Origin: an uncultured Bacteroidota bacterium
GTDB lineage: Bacteria > Bacteroidota > Bacteroidia > Flavobacteriales > Flavobacteriaceae
Assembly (NCBI GenBank): GCA_903837025.1
Contig: CAILTC010000169.1
Coordinates: forward strand, 1 to 16,877
DNA: 16,877 nt
Direction of reading: 5' to 3'
Shown here: one piece after another, positions 1 to 7,270 of the stretch
How positions within the stretch are numbered: position 1 is the stretch's first letter
How the letters are laid out: each line of letters starts with the position of its first letter
Position numbers and translations under genes: made by a program
The notes under the pieces: model-generated
Databases searched by the model: none
The model's input: the letters and a program-made list of their open reading frames with translations, nothing else
Told to the model about the DNA's origin: nothing

Positions 1-2
1 CA

Positions 3-50
3 ATTGGGATTATATTTTACTTTGCTTATGGCAAAAAAATAGCGTCTTGA
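3..50 (+). CDS. C-terminal end of a membrane protein, probably a transporter (partial)
   Basis: The window opens inside a rightward gene. One of the three forward frames reads IGIIFYFAYGKKIAS and then a TGA stop at 48-50. A hydrophobic aromatic stretch followed by a short basic tail looks like the last membrane helix and cytoplasmic end of an integral membrane protein. Amino-acid permeases of the APC family often end this way, but 15 residues cannot establish a family. The gene points toward the terminator at 80-127, which fits a gene ending here. The other two frames also stop nearby, so the frame choice is an inference from the plausibility of the peptide. Confidence 0.45.
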   Translation: MGIIFYFAYGKKIAS

Positions 51-79
51 ACAATCCAGAAAAATAACATTATAAATAC

Positions 80-127
80 AAAAAAAGGGATTATAGAGTT
101 TTTAAAAACTTTATAATCCCTTTTTTT
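80..127. terminator. Bidirectional rho-independent terminator
   Basis: A nearly perfect inverted repeat with 24-base arms (80-103 and 104-127). Seven A's lead in, then GGGATTAT, and the mirror image ends in seven T's. The only imperfection is a G-T wobble (96 with 111). Because an A-run lies on one side and a T-run on the other, it can end transcription from both directions: the rightward gene ending at 50 and the leftward gene ending at 141. Confidence 0.9.
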
Positions 128-140
128 ATTTAGGATATTG

Positions 141-368
141 TTACAAATCAAAAACTGACGTCCTTTTTGCTCGAACTAAATCTTTCAATCTAATCCAAAA
201 AGCAAGCGTTAAATAAACACCAAACCACAAACCAGCCGTTACAAAAGTGATGTAAATAAAAAACAAACGCACGCTAGTAACCCGCATTCCTAATTTATCG
301 GCAAGGCGGGAGGAAACATGAAAACCGTGTTTTTCGAAAAAATATTTGAGTTGTATAACTGCTCGCAT
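141..368 (-). CDS. PspC-domain small membrane protein
   Basis: A 75-residue protein if started at the ATG at 366-368; a longer reading from a TTG at 395 adds nine residues and is less likely. The sequence has a basic, soluble N-terminal part with a RLADKLGMRVTSVRLFF segment, then one long hydrophobic stretch (about residues 38-60, FIYITFVTAGLWFGVYLTLA) and a basic tail. This is the pattern of the PspC family, membrane proteins first known from the phage-shock response. In flavobacteria many are short, stand-alone versions with no demonstrated role. The gene lies 97 bases downstream of the DUF2851 gene on the same strand, so co-transcription is possible, and it ends at the terminator at 80-127. 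Function in envelope stress is inferred from the family name only. Confidence 0.75.
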   Translation of the reverse strand: MRAVIQLKYFFEKHGFHVSSRLADKLGMRVTSVRLFFIYITFVTAGLWFGVYLTLAFWIRLKDLVRAKRTSVFDL

Positions 369-465
369 TTTTAGTTTATTTATTGAATTGGCCAATCGTT
401 TATTCAGAAAAACAAATTTACAACATTACAGCATTCACAGACAAACAAATCCTAAAATAACTGAA

Positions 466-1737
466 TTAACTTTTCTTCAATAATACCATTCCGATGCCGC
501 ATTCTAAACACCGGCTTTTGTTGCAATATTCATTTTTGAGTTGCAACAAGGATTGGGATTCAAAAGCATTTTTTGATTTGATTCCGAAAGAAGCGAACTT
601 ATCCATAATCGCATTTTTTTCTGGAGCGACTTCGTTTAATAACCGAATCAAATCTTCGGAAGTTTCTTTCCCCTGACTTTTGGCGTAAGCAAATTGAAGC
701 GGCATTATGGTATTTATAATAATCAAATCGATAAATGATTTAGAAAGTTGTTTCTTCTTTTTCGGGCTTTCTTTATCAAATTGATAATGATTTTGCCAAT
801 AATTCGATGCAGAAACACCGAAGGTTTCATAAATATTCGCAACTGAATTTGCCTCAATAATTTTCGAAAACAGATTTTGTTGAACATGGAATAAATAGGC
901 CAATTGCGACAATCGAATCGTCGGGAAATTATCGGGCCGATGTTTGAAAAACTGAACAGCTTCGACCGCTTTTTTCTCTAATTGGTATTTATGCAGCAAA
1001 TAAAAATAGCGAAATTTCAAATCCTTAAAATAATTATCTTCTTTTTCAACGTCTAATAATCCGGCGTTTCCTAGGAGCAAAGCTTCGAGGTTTTCGACTT
1101 CGAAACTTTCTTTTCTAATGATCGAAAACGGGATGGATTGAGCAATTTTCAAAAATATTTCACCATTGGTATTCAGTCCAAAATTTTTGGCCAAAAGGCA
1201 AAATAAGACCGCTTCCCAGTCGGAATTGGTTTCTTGCAAAAGCGCATAAATAGGTTTTGATTTTCTTTCTAAACGTTCGAAAAACAAACGTTCTTGCCAG
1301 TTTTTCATCGTGAATTCATTGATATCTTTTAATTGCTTTTCGCAAAAAATCCAAGATTTGGGAGTCATCAGCGTTTGATAATCTTCGATTGTAGCTTTTT
1401 CAACATAATTCTTAAGTTCTAAAACAGGAATTTCGGTGTTGTTTTTTCGGAATATTTCGGTATCATGTTCCCAAACTACGTGAAGAATTACGTTTTCATA
1501 AGACGCATCTCTTTCGTGATGATGCACATACCAATCGGAGGATTTGAGATGAATTTCGACATTTCCAGCCCACTTTTGATTCCAAATAATAATTTGAGCA
1601 TTGAAAAAATCGGGGCCTGCAAGTTCTAAATAGTGCCCAACAGTAACGATGGTGATTTCCTCTCCGTTTGAAGTTTCCAAATTCAGGGCGTTGAACTTCT
1701 TAAATTTCCAAAGATAATGGAGGAATTCTTCTTTCAT
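466..1737 (-). CDS. DUF2851 family protein
   Basis: A 423-residue protein from the ATG at 1735-1737. The N-terminal third carries the features I associate with DUF2851 proteins of Bacteroidota: a LELAGPDFFNAQI segment, GNVEIHLKSSDW, then a histidine-rich HHHERDASYENVILHVVWEHD stretch. The C-terminal end contains four cysteines in a CNKSRCLECGIG arrangement (CxxxxCxxC), which could hold a metal ion. There is no signal peptide or membrane segment, so it should be cytoplasmic. The length is normal for the family. The biochemical role is not known; the acidic and histidine residues near the N-terminus have led to speculation about nuclease-like activity, which nothing here proves. It sits between the exonuclease gene (119 bases upstream) and the PspC gene. 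Confidence 0.85.
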   Translation of the reverse strand: MKEEFLHYLWKFKKFNALNLETSNGEEITIVTVGHYLELAGPDFFNAQIIIWNQKWAGNVEIHLKSSDWYVHHHERDASYENVILHVVWEHDTEIFRKNNTEIPVLELKNYVEKATIEDYQTLMTPKSWIFCEKQLKDINEFTMKNWQERLFFERLERKSKPIYALLQETNSDWEAVLFCLLAKNFGLNTNGEIFLKIAQSIPFSIIRKESFEVENLEALLLGNAGLLDVEKEDNYFKDLKFRYFYLLHKYQLEKKAVEAVQFFKHRPDNFPTIRLSQLAYLFHVQQNLFSKIIEANSVANIYETFGVSASNYWQNHYQFDKESPKKKKQLSKSFIDLIIINTIMPLQFAYAKSQGKETSEDLIRLLNEVAPEKNAIMDKFASFGIKSKNAFESQSLLQLKNEYCNKSRCLECGIGMVLLKKS

Positions 1738-1826
1738 TTTAGACGTCTTAGATATTAGATAGCTAGACTAAAGTAATGAAAAAGTAACAACTTAGATGAA
1801 AAAAAGTAAAAATAAACTGATAAATA

Positions 1827-1857
1827 GGATTAGATGGCATCCGTTCCTCGCAATGAC
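1827..1857. repeat. Possible REP-like intergenic repeat remnant
   Basis: The short gap between the DUF2851 gene and the exonuclease gene contains a segment with a GTTCCTCGCAATGAC core (1842-1856). From memory, similar cores recur between genes in Flavobacterium genomes. Only one clear copy is visible in this window, so its repeat nature cannot be shown here. It abuts the exonuclease stop codon at 1857-1859. Confidence 0.25.
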
Positions 1858-2339
1858 TAACGAAGTAAATACAATTTGGCGCAAGCCCGCGCATCAGATA
1901 ATGCTTCGTGGTGGTTTAACGCAATTTTCATTTCGCGACAACAATCACTTAATTTGGTTGGTTTCAAACCTTTGGCCTTGTATATTTTCACAGTACATTC
2001 CCAGCGAGAACCAATATTCAGAGCCTCATAATCTAAGCCGTAAAGCGCCATTGATTTAGCAAGAACATTTCTGTCGAAGCTTTCGTTATGAGCTACAATT
2101 ACCCGATTTTGAAGTCGTTTTTGAATCTCTGGAAACACTTGCGCAAAGGTTTTTGCGTTGATGGTATCGCGTGGATAAATACCATGAACAGCTATTGTAT
2201 AAGGAGAATATTCGTTTTTTGGCGGTTTGATTAAAGTGACGTATTCGTCAACAATAACACCGTTTTCGACAGTAACAATTCCTACCGAGCAAGGATGATG
2301 GGCAATGGCAGTTTCAAAATCTATAGCAGTGAAGGTCAT
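1857..2339 (-). CDS. 3'-5' exonuclease, DEDDh (RNase T / DnaQ-like) family
   Basis: A 160-residue protein consisting of one DnaQ-like exonuclease domain. All three Exo motifs are visible: Exo I AIDFETA (D7, E9), Exo II AHNESFDRNVL (D89), and Exo III HHEALSDA (H144, D149). The His five residues before the last Asp places it in the DEDDh group, which uses two metal ions to remove nucleotides from 3' ends of DNA or RNA. It has no polymerase, BRCT or helicase extension, so it is a stand-alone exonuclease rather than a DNA polymerase III epsilon subunit with its tail. Substrate is unknown. The ATG at 2337-2339 is 34 bases downstream of the porin stop on the same strand, consistent with co-transcription. 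Confidence 0.9.
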   Translation of the reverse strand: MTFTAIDFETAIAHHPCSVGIVTVENGVIVDEYVTLIKPPKNEYSPYTIAVHGIYPRDTINAKTFAQVFPEIQKRLQNRVIVAHNESFDRNVLAKSMALYGLDYEALNIGSRWECTVKIYKAKGLKPTKLSDCCREMKIALNHHEALSDARACAKLYLLR

Positions 2340-2373
2340 TTGATTTATGATTTTAGATTTTTGAGATCTGATT

Positions 2374-4329
2374 TTATTCGAAGAAATTCCAAACTAAACC
2401 AAAGCGAATTGTAAAATCACGATACGGATTATTCGGCGCTGCATAAAAATTATTTCCCGAAAGCGACGAATTAAAATGTTCCGCAATTAGGTAAACTCTA
2501 GTTCGTTGAATTTTTCCATTAAAGAATAAATCAAAGTTGGGATAATTACCAATTTGTTTCTTGTTTTGAACAAAAAACTCACCAATTACCGGATTGTAAT
2601 CATTGGCATAATAATTTGTAAAATAGTTAAAAGTCACCCCCGTTTGAAAATACAAAGCTTTATGAAACATATCATTCGAATAATAAAACGTGTTTCTGGT
2701 TACAATTTCAGGAACGTTTAAAATCAAATTATTTTGGGTTGTTTTTTGATATAAAACAGAATTATCTAATGCAAATCTCCCGAATTTAAACTCTTTGCTC
2801 ACTTTGGCCGAAACATAATTTATAGTTCCGCTGTATTGTTTTGGAGCAATGATTTGCTGATTCAATGCCATTTGATCGGCAGTAGTCACATCGGCAAAAT
2901 ACAAATGATCGTTTAACGTAGAAAATTGCAAGGAAGCATCTAACCAAGGCGTTATAGCATTTGCACTAATCGCATTTATTTTTTCGTTCTTGAAATCATT
3001 AGACCAATTGTAATTCACAAAACTACTCTGATACAAATTATAATTATTATTAGGCAACTTGTTTATGTTTTGATAGCGAAAAAACAACTGCGTTTTGTCA
3101 CTCCAATCATATTGCATTTTGGCATCAAGATTTGACAAATTCTGATTGGTAAGTGATCTTGAATAGATAAATTTCCCCGTCCATTTATTTTTTTGATACT
3201 CATATTGACCGCCAACATTATCTATTCTAACATTTAATGCCGCAGGAATAGTGTTAGAATCTAGAATTAAAATTTGATGATAGTAGTAATTATTTGTAAA
3301 ATCTTCGGCAAAAAACTGAAATTTTCCTAAAGTAGTGTTTTCATAAACAAGCCCCAATTTATTATACATTCTATTGTATTGGGTTTGATCATAAATGTTG
3401 GCAGTTTTATAGGAATCTCCAAATCTATTGATAAAAGCGTTACCAACAGTAGACTGAACAGTTATTTGACTATAAACGAAGTTTTTATTTTCATAATTAA
3501 ATTGATGTGCAACATATAGATTATTGTTTCCTTTGACTGCATTAATTCTAATTAAATCATCAAAAAACAGTCGATTTCCGTGCAAATACGATTTTGCATC
3601 GGTCAAATAAACTTCGAGTCTTTGTCGGTTTGTAAAATCCGTATTTCCACTTTCAAAATCTTGTGGCGTTGTAATTCCGCCATTCTCCCCACTCGAAAGA
3701 TCTTGAGAAGTAAAATGTGCATTCACCGAAAATCTATTGTCTTTGGTATTATAGCTTGTGGTAAATCTAAAATTTCCGTTGCTATTAGTTTGGTTTATAT
3801 ATTTTCCTAGAGAACGCAACCCCTTGTAGGCAATCGAAAAATTGAGTTGCGGTGAGGTGTTTACCGCTATAAAAGCATCTACGGATTGCCCTTGCGCCAT
3901 TACGGTTTTCGAATATAATTCGGTTACTGGAGTTGCCACCGAAGCGTATCGAATTTGGTTCGCTTCTAGGAAATCAAAATGTTTTGCCTTGAAGCCAAAT
4001 TCCGGAAAAGGAGAATAATCCGTTAAGCTATATTGCAACGTATTATAAGTTCCACCTTCATTCGAAAATGGCAAAAGCCCGAAAGTATCTTTACGCAAAT
4101 AATTAAAGCTGTAGAGTTTTTTTATGGTTAACGAAGTATCGATATAAGTAGTATCTCGTTCTAGCGTGATGATGCGGTACATATCCATAGTAGCCACCTT
4201 CTTCTTTGCTTTTTTTATAGAATCCGAGCTATTGTATTTGCTGCTATAATCTAATCTATTCGTCTTATTCGCTTGAGAAAATAGAAAAAATGGCATTATA
4301 AAAAGAGATAAGAAAAAGAAAATCCTCAT
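2374..4329 (-). CDS. Putative outer-membrane porin (Porin_10 type)
   Basis: I start this at the ATG at 4327-4329 (651 residues), because it gives a clean signal peptide (MRIFFFLSLFIMPFFLFSQA, cut near residue 20); the frame is open to a TTG at 4353. The mature protein has no cysteine or hydrophobic helices but has many short alternating aromatic/polar stretches (for example TQLFFRYQNIN, FTIRFGLVWNFFE) typical of beta-strands in an outer-membrane barrel. It ends close to an aromatic pair, as barrel proteins usually do. Length and style match the Bacteroidota family called putative porin (Porin_10). Substrate is unknown. The gene is first in a leftward run with the exonuclease and faces rnhB across 174 bases, so the promoters of both should lie in 4330-4503. 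Confidence 0.8.
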   Translation of the reverse strand: MRIFFFLSLFIMPFFLFSQANKTNRLDYSSKYNSSDSIKKAKKKVATMDMYRIITLERDTTYIDTSLTIKKLYSFNYLRKDTFGLLPFSNEGGTYNTLQYSLTDYSPFPEFGFKAKHFDFLEANQIRYASVATPVTELYSKTVMAQGQSVDAFIAVNTSPQLNFSIAYKGLRSLGKYINQTNSNGNFRFTTSYNTKDNRFSVNAHFTSQDLSSGENGGITTPQDFESGNTDFTNRQRLEVYLTDAKSYLHGNRLFFDDLIRINAVKGNNNLYVAHQFNYENKNFVYSQITVQSTVGNAFINRFGDSYKTANIYDQTQYNRMYNKLGLVYENTTLGKFQFFAEDFTNNYYYHQILILDSNTIPAALNVRIDNVGGQYEYQKNKWTGKFIYSRSLTNQNLSNLDAKMQYDWSDKTQLFFRYQNINKLPNNNYNLYQSSFVNYNWSNDFKNEKINAISANAITPWLDASLQFSTLNDHLYFADVTTADQMALNQQIIAPKQYSGTINYVSAKVSKEFKFGRFALDNSVLYQKTTQNNLILNVPEIVTRNTFYYSNDMFHKALYFQTGVTFNYFTNYYANDYNPVIGEFFVQNKKQIGNYPNFDLFFNGKIQRTRVYLIAEHFNSSLSGNNFYAAPNNPYRDFTIRFGLVWNFFE

Positions 4330-4503
4330 TTGAAATGGTATATAATTAGGCAACTATTTTTATAATTTTATTCGAGCAAAGGTAAATGAAAAAACATATA
4401 AATAAAACAACACACTCATTTATGGGAATGTTTTAGCAAATGGAAATCGTGAAAGGTTTTTGAAGAAATTTTTATCATATTTGTTGTACCAATAAAAACG
4501 CAT

Positions 4504-5163
4504 ATGTTACTCCATAATTTCTCCGAATTTCTATTAGAAACCGGCACTGACGAAGCTGGTCGTGGCTGTCTTGCTGGCCCAGTTACGGCAGCGGCAGTAA
4601 TTCTTTCGCAGGATTTTGAAAATATAATATTGAATGACAGCAAGCAATTATCCGAAAAAACCAGAGAAAAGCTCCGACCCATTATCGAAAGCCAAGCCAT
4701 TACATTTGCTGTAACGCATTTGCATCCGAAAGAAATTGACGAAATCAATATCCTGAACGCTTCGATGAAAGCAATGCAAGAATCGGTTTTAAAATTAAAC
4801 GTAACACCCGAATTTATAATTGTTGATGGCAACCGAAAGCTCAATGCAAAATTAGGATTGAAAAGTACTTTTGGTAAACGCTTTTCGAAAACTGAAATCG
4901 AAATCTTAAAATCGATTCCCAACCAAAGCATTATAAAAGGCGATTCGAAGTATTTGAGTATTGCCGCGGCTTCGGTGCTGGCAAAAACGTATCGTGATGA
5001 TTATATGAACCAGATTCACGAGGAATTCCCCATGTACAATTGGAAGAAAAACAAAGGTTATCCGACGAAAGAACATCGGGAAGCGATACGCAAATATGGC
5101 GTGACGAAATACCACCGAATGACTTTTCGCTTATTGCCCGAACAATTGAAACTGGAGATTTAG
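4504..5163 (+). CDS. rnhB: Ribonuclease HII
   Basis: RNase HII cuts the RNA strand of RNA-DNA hybrids and starts removal of single ribonucleotides in DNA. The 219-residue protein is full length. It shows the GTDEAGRG motif near the N-terminus (catalytic D16, E17), [13 protein letters not shown] (residues 43-55), [10 protein letters not shown] (82-91), VDG (D108), KGD plus [10 protein letters not shown] (145-165, with D165), and NKGYPTKEH (183-191) with the conserved tyrosine. The ATG at 4504 gives the usual short lead before the first motif. It is the last core gene before the accessory region. Its last 96 bases (5068-5163) are repeated, with mostly synonymous changes, at 6407-6502, and its last 27 bases again at 11361-11387. 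The gene itself appears intact. Confidence 0.97.
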   Translation: MLLHNFSEFLLETGTDEAGRGCLAGPVTAAAVILSQDFENIILNDSKQLSEKTREKLRPIIESQAITFAVTHLHPKEIDEINILNASMKAMQESVLKLNVTPEFIIVDGNRKLNAKLGLKSTFGKRFSKTEIEILKSIPNQSIIKGDSKYLSIAAASVLAKTYRDDYMNQIHEEFPMYNWKKNKGYPTKEHREAIRKYGVTKYHRMTFRLLPEQLKLEI

Positions 5164-5208
5164 ATTGGTTTACTAGATTTCAATCTTGGTGAAATAGCTG
5201 ATTTTTCG
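5069..5208 (+). repeat. rnhB 3'-end repeat, copy A (within intact gene)
   Basis: This segment covers the last 95 bases of rnhB and about 45 bases beyond its stop. The same segment recurs 1339 bases downstream at 6408-6547. In the coding part 11 of 96 bases differ. Beyond the stop the match is weaker but clear (CAATCTTGGTGAAATAGCT against CAATCTTGACGAAATCGCT). Copy A lies in the intact gene, so it is the functional 3' end. Confidence 0.85.
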
Positions 5209-5478
5209 TTAAACTTTACTATCATAGCCCTGTCTGGGTTGTGAATTAAAACGAAGTTTTACTTTAAGCTTACTAAGCATTGTATAGTAAAGGTTGAAAA
5301 TTCTAACTATCCGTTTTTGTTCTTTTTTTTTAAGGTGTCGTCACTCCCTAATGTATATAAATTTTAGATTAATATACTCCAAAAACTATTAATACCGAAC
5401 CAATTCTCAGAAAACATGAAGCTATTATAATGATGTTAATATACTAATTAATAACAAAACAAAACTCGAAAATACTTA

Positions 5479-5511
5479 TTGTTAATCATTTATATTTTTT
5501 TTGTAATATTG
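5479..5511 (+). promoter_or_regulatory. Candidate Bacteroidota-type promoter of the secreted-protein gene
   Basis: A TAATATTG box (5504-5511) matches the Bacteroidota -7 consensus TAnnTTTG in all but one position, and a TTG at 5479-5481 lies 22 bases before it, a usual distance for the -33 element. Transcription would start near 5518, giving a leader of about 70 bases before the gene at 5588. The rest of the 424-base gap from 5164 is very AT-rich and holds no gene that I can see. Confidence 0.4.
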
Positions 5512-5587
5512 CGAAGCATTAATAATGAAATATAAACATTCGCAAAAAATAATAACCAAGAATTACATGAATTAAAAACTAAGAGTT

Positions 5588-6262
5588 ATGCACAAAAATT
5601 TAAAAAAAACAGTGTGGCTTTTTATATTACTTACCTTACCTGTAAGATTCTACGCTCAAAAAGATGTGACACAGTTCCTTGGCATTCCTGTAGATGGGAG
5701 CAAATCTGAAATGATACAGAAATTAAAAGATAAAGGATTTACAATTAGCCCTAATAAAAAAGATGCTTTAGTTGGTGAATTCAATGGAACAGATGTTAAT
5801 GTAGTTATTGTAACAAACAATAATAAGGTATGCCGAATTATGGTTTCTGATGCCAATACAAAGAATAAAACGGATATTAGAATAAGCTTCAACAAACTCG
5901 TGCAACAATTTCAGAATAACAAAAAGTATCTTCCTCTGCCAGAATCCACTATATCAAAATACAATATACCAGAAGACGAGGACATCTCATATGAAATATC
6001 TGTAAAGAGTAAACGTTACGAAGCTCTTTTTTATCAAAAGACATCAGATTATGACTCTTTAGCGATTGAAATGAGCAATCTTTACATAAAAGAGGTGCGT
6101 AATGATTCAGATAAGGAACGTCTTACTGTGATAACGAAAAAAATGATTGATGATAGTCTAAAGAAATCCGTTTGGTTTATGATTAGTGAGAGTTATGGAA
6201 AATATTTTATCTCAATATACTATGACAACGAATATAACAGAGCAAATGGAGAAGGACTTTAA
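5588..6262 (+). CDS. Secreted protein of unknown function
   Basis: A 224-residue protein that I cannot place in a characterised family. The first 23 residues form a clear signal peptide (basic MHKNLKK start, hydrophobic WLFILLTLP, end at YAQ), so it is exported to the periplasm or outer envelope. There is no lipobox cysteine. The mature part begins with QFLGIPVDGSKSEMIQKLKDKGF, a motif I recognise from small hypothetical exported proteins of Bacteroidota, followed by alternating beta-strand-like segments. No catalytic motif is visible. It stands alone, flanked by two copies of the rnhB 3' end, and has its own candidate promoter, so it looks like a passenger gene that arrived with the inserted segment. 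Confidence 0.7.
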   Translation: MHKNLKKTVWLFILLTLPVRFYAQKDVTQFLGIPVDGSKSEMIQKLKDKGFTISPNKKDALVGEFNGTDVNVVIVTNNNKVCRIMVSDANTKNKTDIRISFNKLVQQFQNNKKYLPLPESTISKYNIPEDEDISYEISVKSKRYEALFYQKTSDYDSLAIEMSNLYIKEVRNDSDKERLTVITKKMIDDSLKKSVWFMISESYGKYFISIYYDNEYNRANGEGL

Positions 6263-6340
6263 TTATAAAATGGACTAGTAAATGTGTCATCAAATACAAA
6301 ACCTGCCTCTAATATCCATTTGTAAATAGTGGGACTAAAC

Positions 6341-6406
6341 TTCCCGAACGCCCCAGCTATGCGGTAAATATCTCTTCCTCGCTAGCGCGGTTTTGCAAAT
6401 CCAACC
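6341..6406. repeat. REP-like element at the junction with the rnhB tail
   Basis: The gap 6263-6406 between the secreted-protein gene and the rnhB remnant is relatively GC-rich at its right end. It contains CCCCAGCTATGCGG and CTCGCTAGCGCGGTTTTGCAAATCC (6379-6400), including the palindrome GCTAGC (6381-6386). From memory this resembles dispersed REP/IS200-associated palindromes common in Flavobacterium intergenic DNA. It ends right where the second rnhB 3' end begins, so it may mark the breakpoint. The rest of the gap shows no gene. Confidence 0.35.
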
Positions 6407-6502
6407 CAAGAACATCGGGAAGCAATCAGAAAATATGGCGTGACAAAATACCACCGAATGACATTTCGGTTGTTGCCAGAACAATTGAAACTGGAGATTT
6501 AA
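6407..6502 (+). pseudogene. rnhB: rnhB 3'-end remnant (copy B)
   Basis: These 32 codons read [20 protein letters not shown], then [11 protein letters not shown] and a TAA stop. Apart from the first residue this equals residues 189-219 of the intact RNase HII. The DNA differs at 11 of 96 positions, and all but the first difference are synonymous or in the stop codon. Nothing upstream continues the gene. It is therefore a broken 3' end of a once functional, slightly diverged rnhB allele. Similarity to the intact copy continues about 45 bases past the stop. The convergent PPTase gene ends 49 bases further on. Confidence 0.9.
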
Positions 6503-6551
6503 GCTGTTTTCCTAAATTACAATCTTGACGAAATCGCTTTTTTTGGTCAAT

Positions 6552-7187
6552 TTATAAATAGTTTAAACTAAATTCTCCTTCATAACTACTAGTTGTCGCA
6601 ACCGAAAACCAGTACAAATCTTCTATAATCTGTGTTTCTAGTCTCAAAGAAATACCTTCGATCGTAACTAAATCTTCGATAACTTCAAAAGTGCTAAATT
6701 CGAGAAAAGCGCCATAACCCAAAGCTTTGGCAACCGCTTCTTTTCGTGTCCAAAATTTTAAAAAAAGAGATTCCGGCGATGTGTTATTCGAAATAACATC
6801 CCATTCTTTTGATGTAAAATAGTCTTTATAGAGCGTATAATCTATTTGCTTTTCTATTTCAACATCAATCCCAATGATGCCGTTTTTTACAAATCCCAAA
6901 AACACATTTTCCTCGGAATAGGAAATGCTAAAATCGAATGAAGCATCAAAAAAAGGTTTGCCATGTTTGTTGTATTTTAAATGCGCTAAACGATACTTAT
7001 TTTCATTTAATTGATGCTCCATTAGCACTTTCTCTAGGAGCAATAATCCTTTAATTCTGCCTTGTTGTTTTTGCACGGAATTGTAACTTCTTATTTTATG
7101 CTGAAGAAAATTCGGCAATGTAGAAATCTTACAAATAATTTCGTCTTTAGGCATACCAATGTGGTTCCTCTTTATATATATTTGCAT
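6552..7187 (-). CDS. Sfp-type 4'-phosphopantetheinyl transferase
   Basis: This enzyme moves the phosphopantetheine arm of coenzyme A onto the serine of carrier proteins. I chose the ATG at 7185-7187 (211 residues); an upstream TTG at 7208 would add seven. The family motifs are visible: GIDVE (106-110, metal-binding D108 and E110) and FWTRKEAVAKA (145-155, with E150), preceded by a KHGKPFF segment (75-80) and SISYSEE (88-93), where the conserved Ser-His is replaced by Ser-Tyr. The length and the conserved histidine-free SxS region suit the small Sfp/Gsp branch. It is divergent from the NRPS gene with only 83 bases between starts, so the natural substrate is probably the carrier domain of that protein (Ser554). 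Whether it also serves fatty-acid ACP cannot be told. Confidence 0.92.
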   Translation of the reverse strand: MQIYIKRNHIGMPKDEIICKISTLPNFLQHKIRSYNSVQKQQGRIKGLLLLEKVLMEHQLNENKYRLAHLKYNKHGKPFFDASFDFSISYSEENVFLGFVKNGIIGIDVEIEKQIDYTLYKDYFTSKEWDVISNNTSPESLFLKFWTRKEAVAKALGYGAFLEFSTFEVIEDLVTIEGISLRLETQIIEDLYWFSVATTSSYEGEFSLNYL

Positions 7188-7205
7188 AGAAACAGTTTTT
7201 AAGAA

Positions 7206-7213
7206 CAAATATA
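7206..7213 (-). promoter_or_regulatory. Candidate -7 box for the PPTase gene
   Basis: Read on the minus strand this is TATATTTG, an exact match to the Bacteroidota -7 consensus TAnnTTTG. It lies 18 bases upstream of the PPTase ATG, so the transcript would have a very short leader. No clear -33 TTG is seen at the usual distance. The 83-base divergent gap must also hold the NRPS promoter, for which I see no convincing box. Confidence 0.35.
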
Positions 7214-7270
7214 TCGCTTTCTCTTAAACCTTTTTTGTTATTAAAATTCTAAATAAAAAAAGATCATTTA

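Noticed and set aside
494..676. Short plus-strand open frame inside the DUF2851 gene
   Set aside because: Antisense shadow of a well-supported gene; no own start signals.
1796..2059. Plus-strand frame of 87 codons starting in the gap before the exonuclease gene
   Set aside because: Most of it is antisense to the exonuclease; the start is in repeat-like DNA.
4416..4931. Open frame of 171 codons on the minus strand across rnhB
   Set aside because: It runs antisense to the complete, motif-bearing RNase HII and its protein resembles nothing.
7188..7208. Longer PPTase starting at a TTG
   Set aside because: It would overlap the best promoter box; the ATG at 7185-7187 gives a normal family N-terminus.
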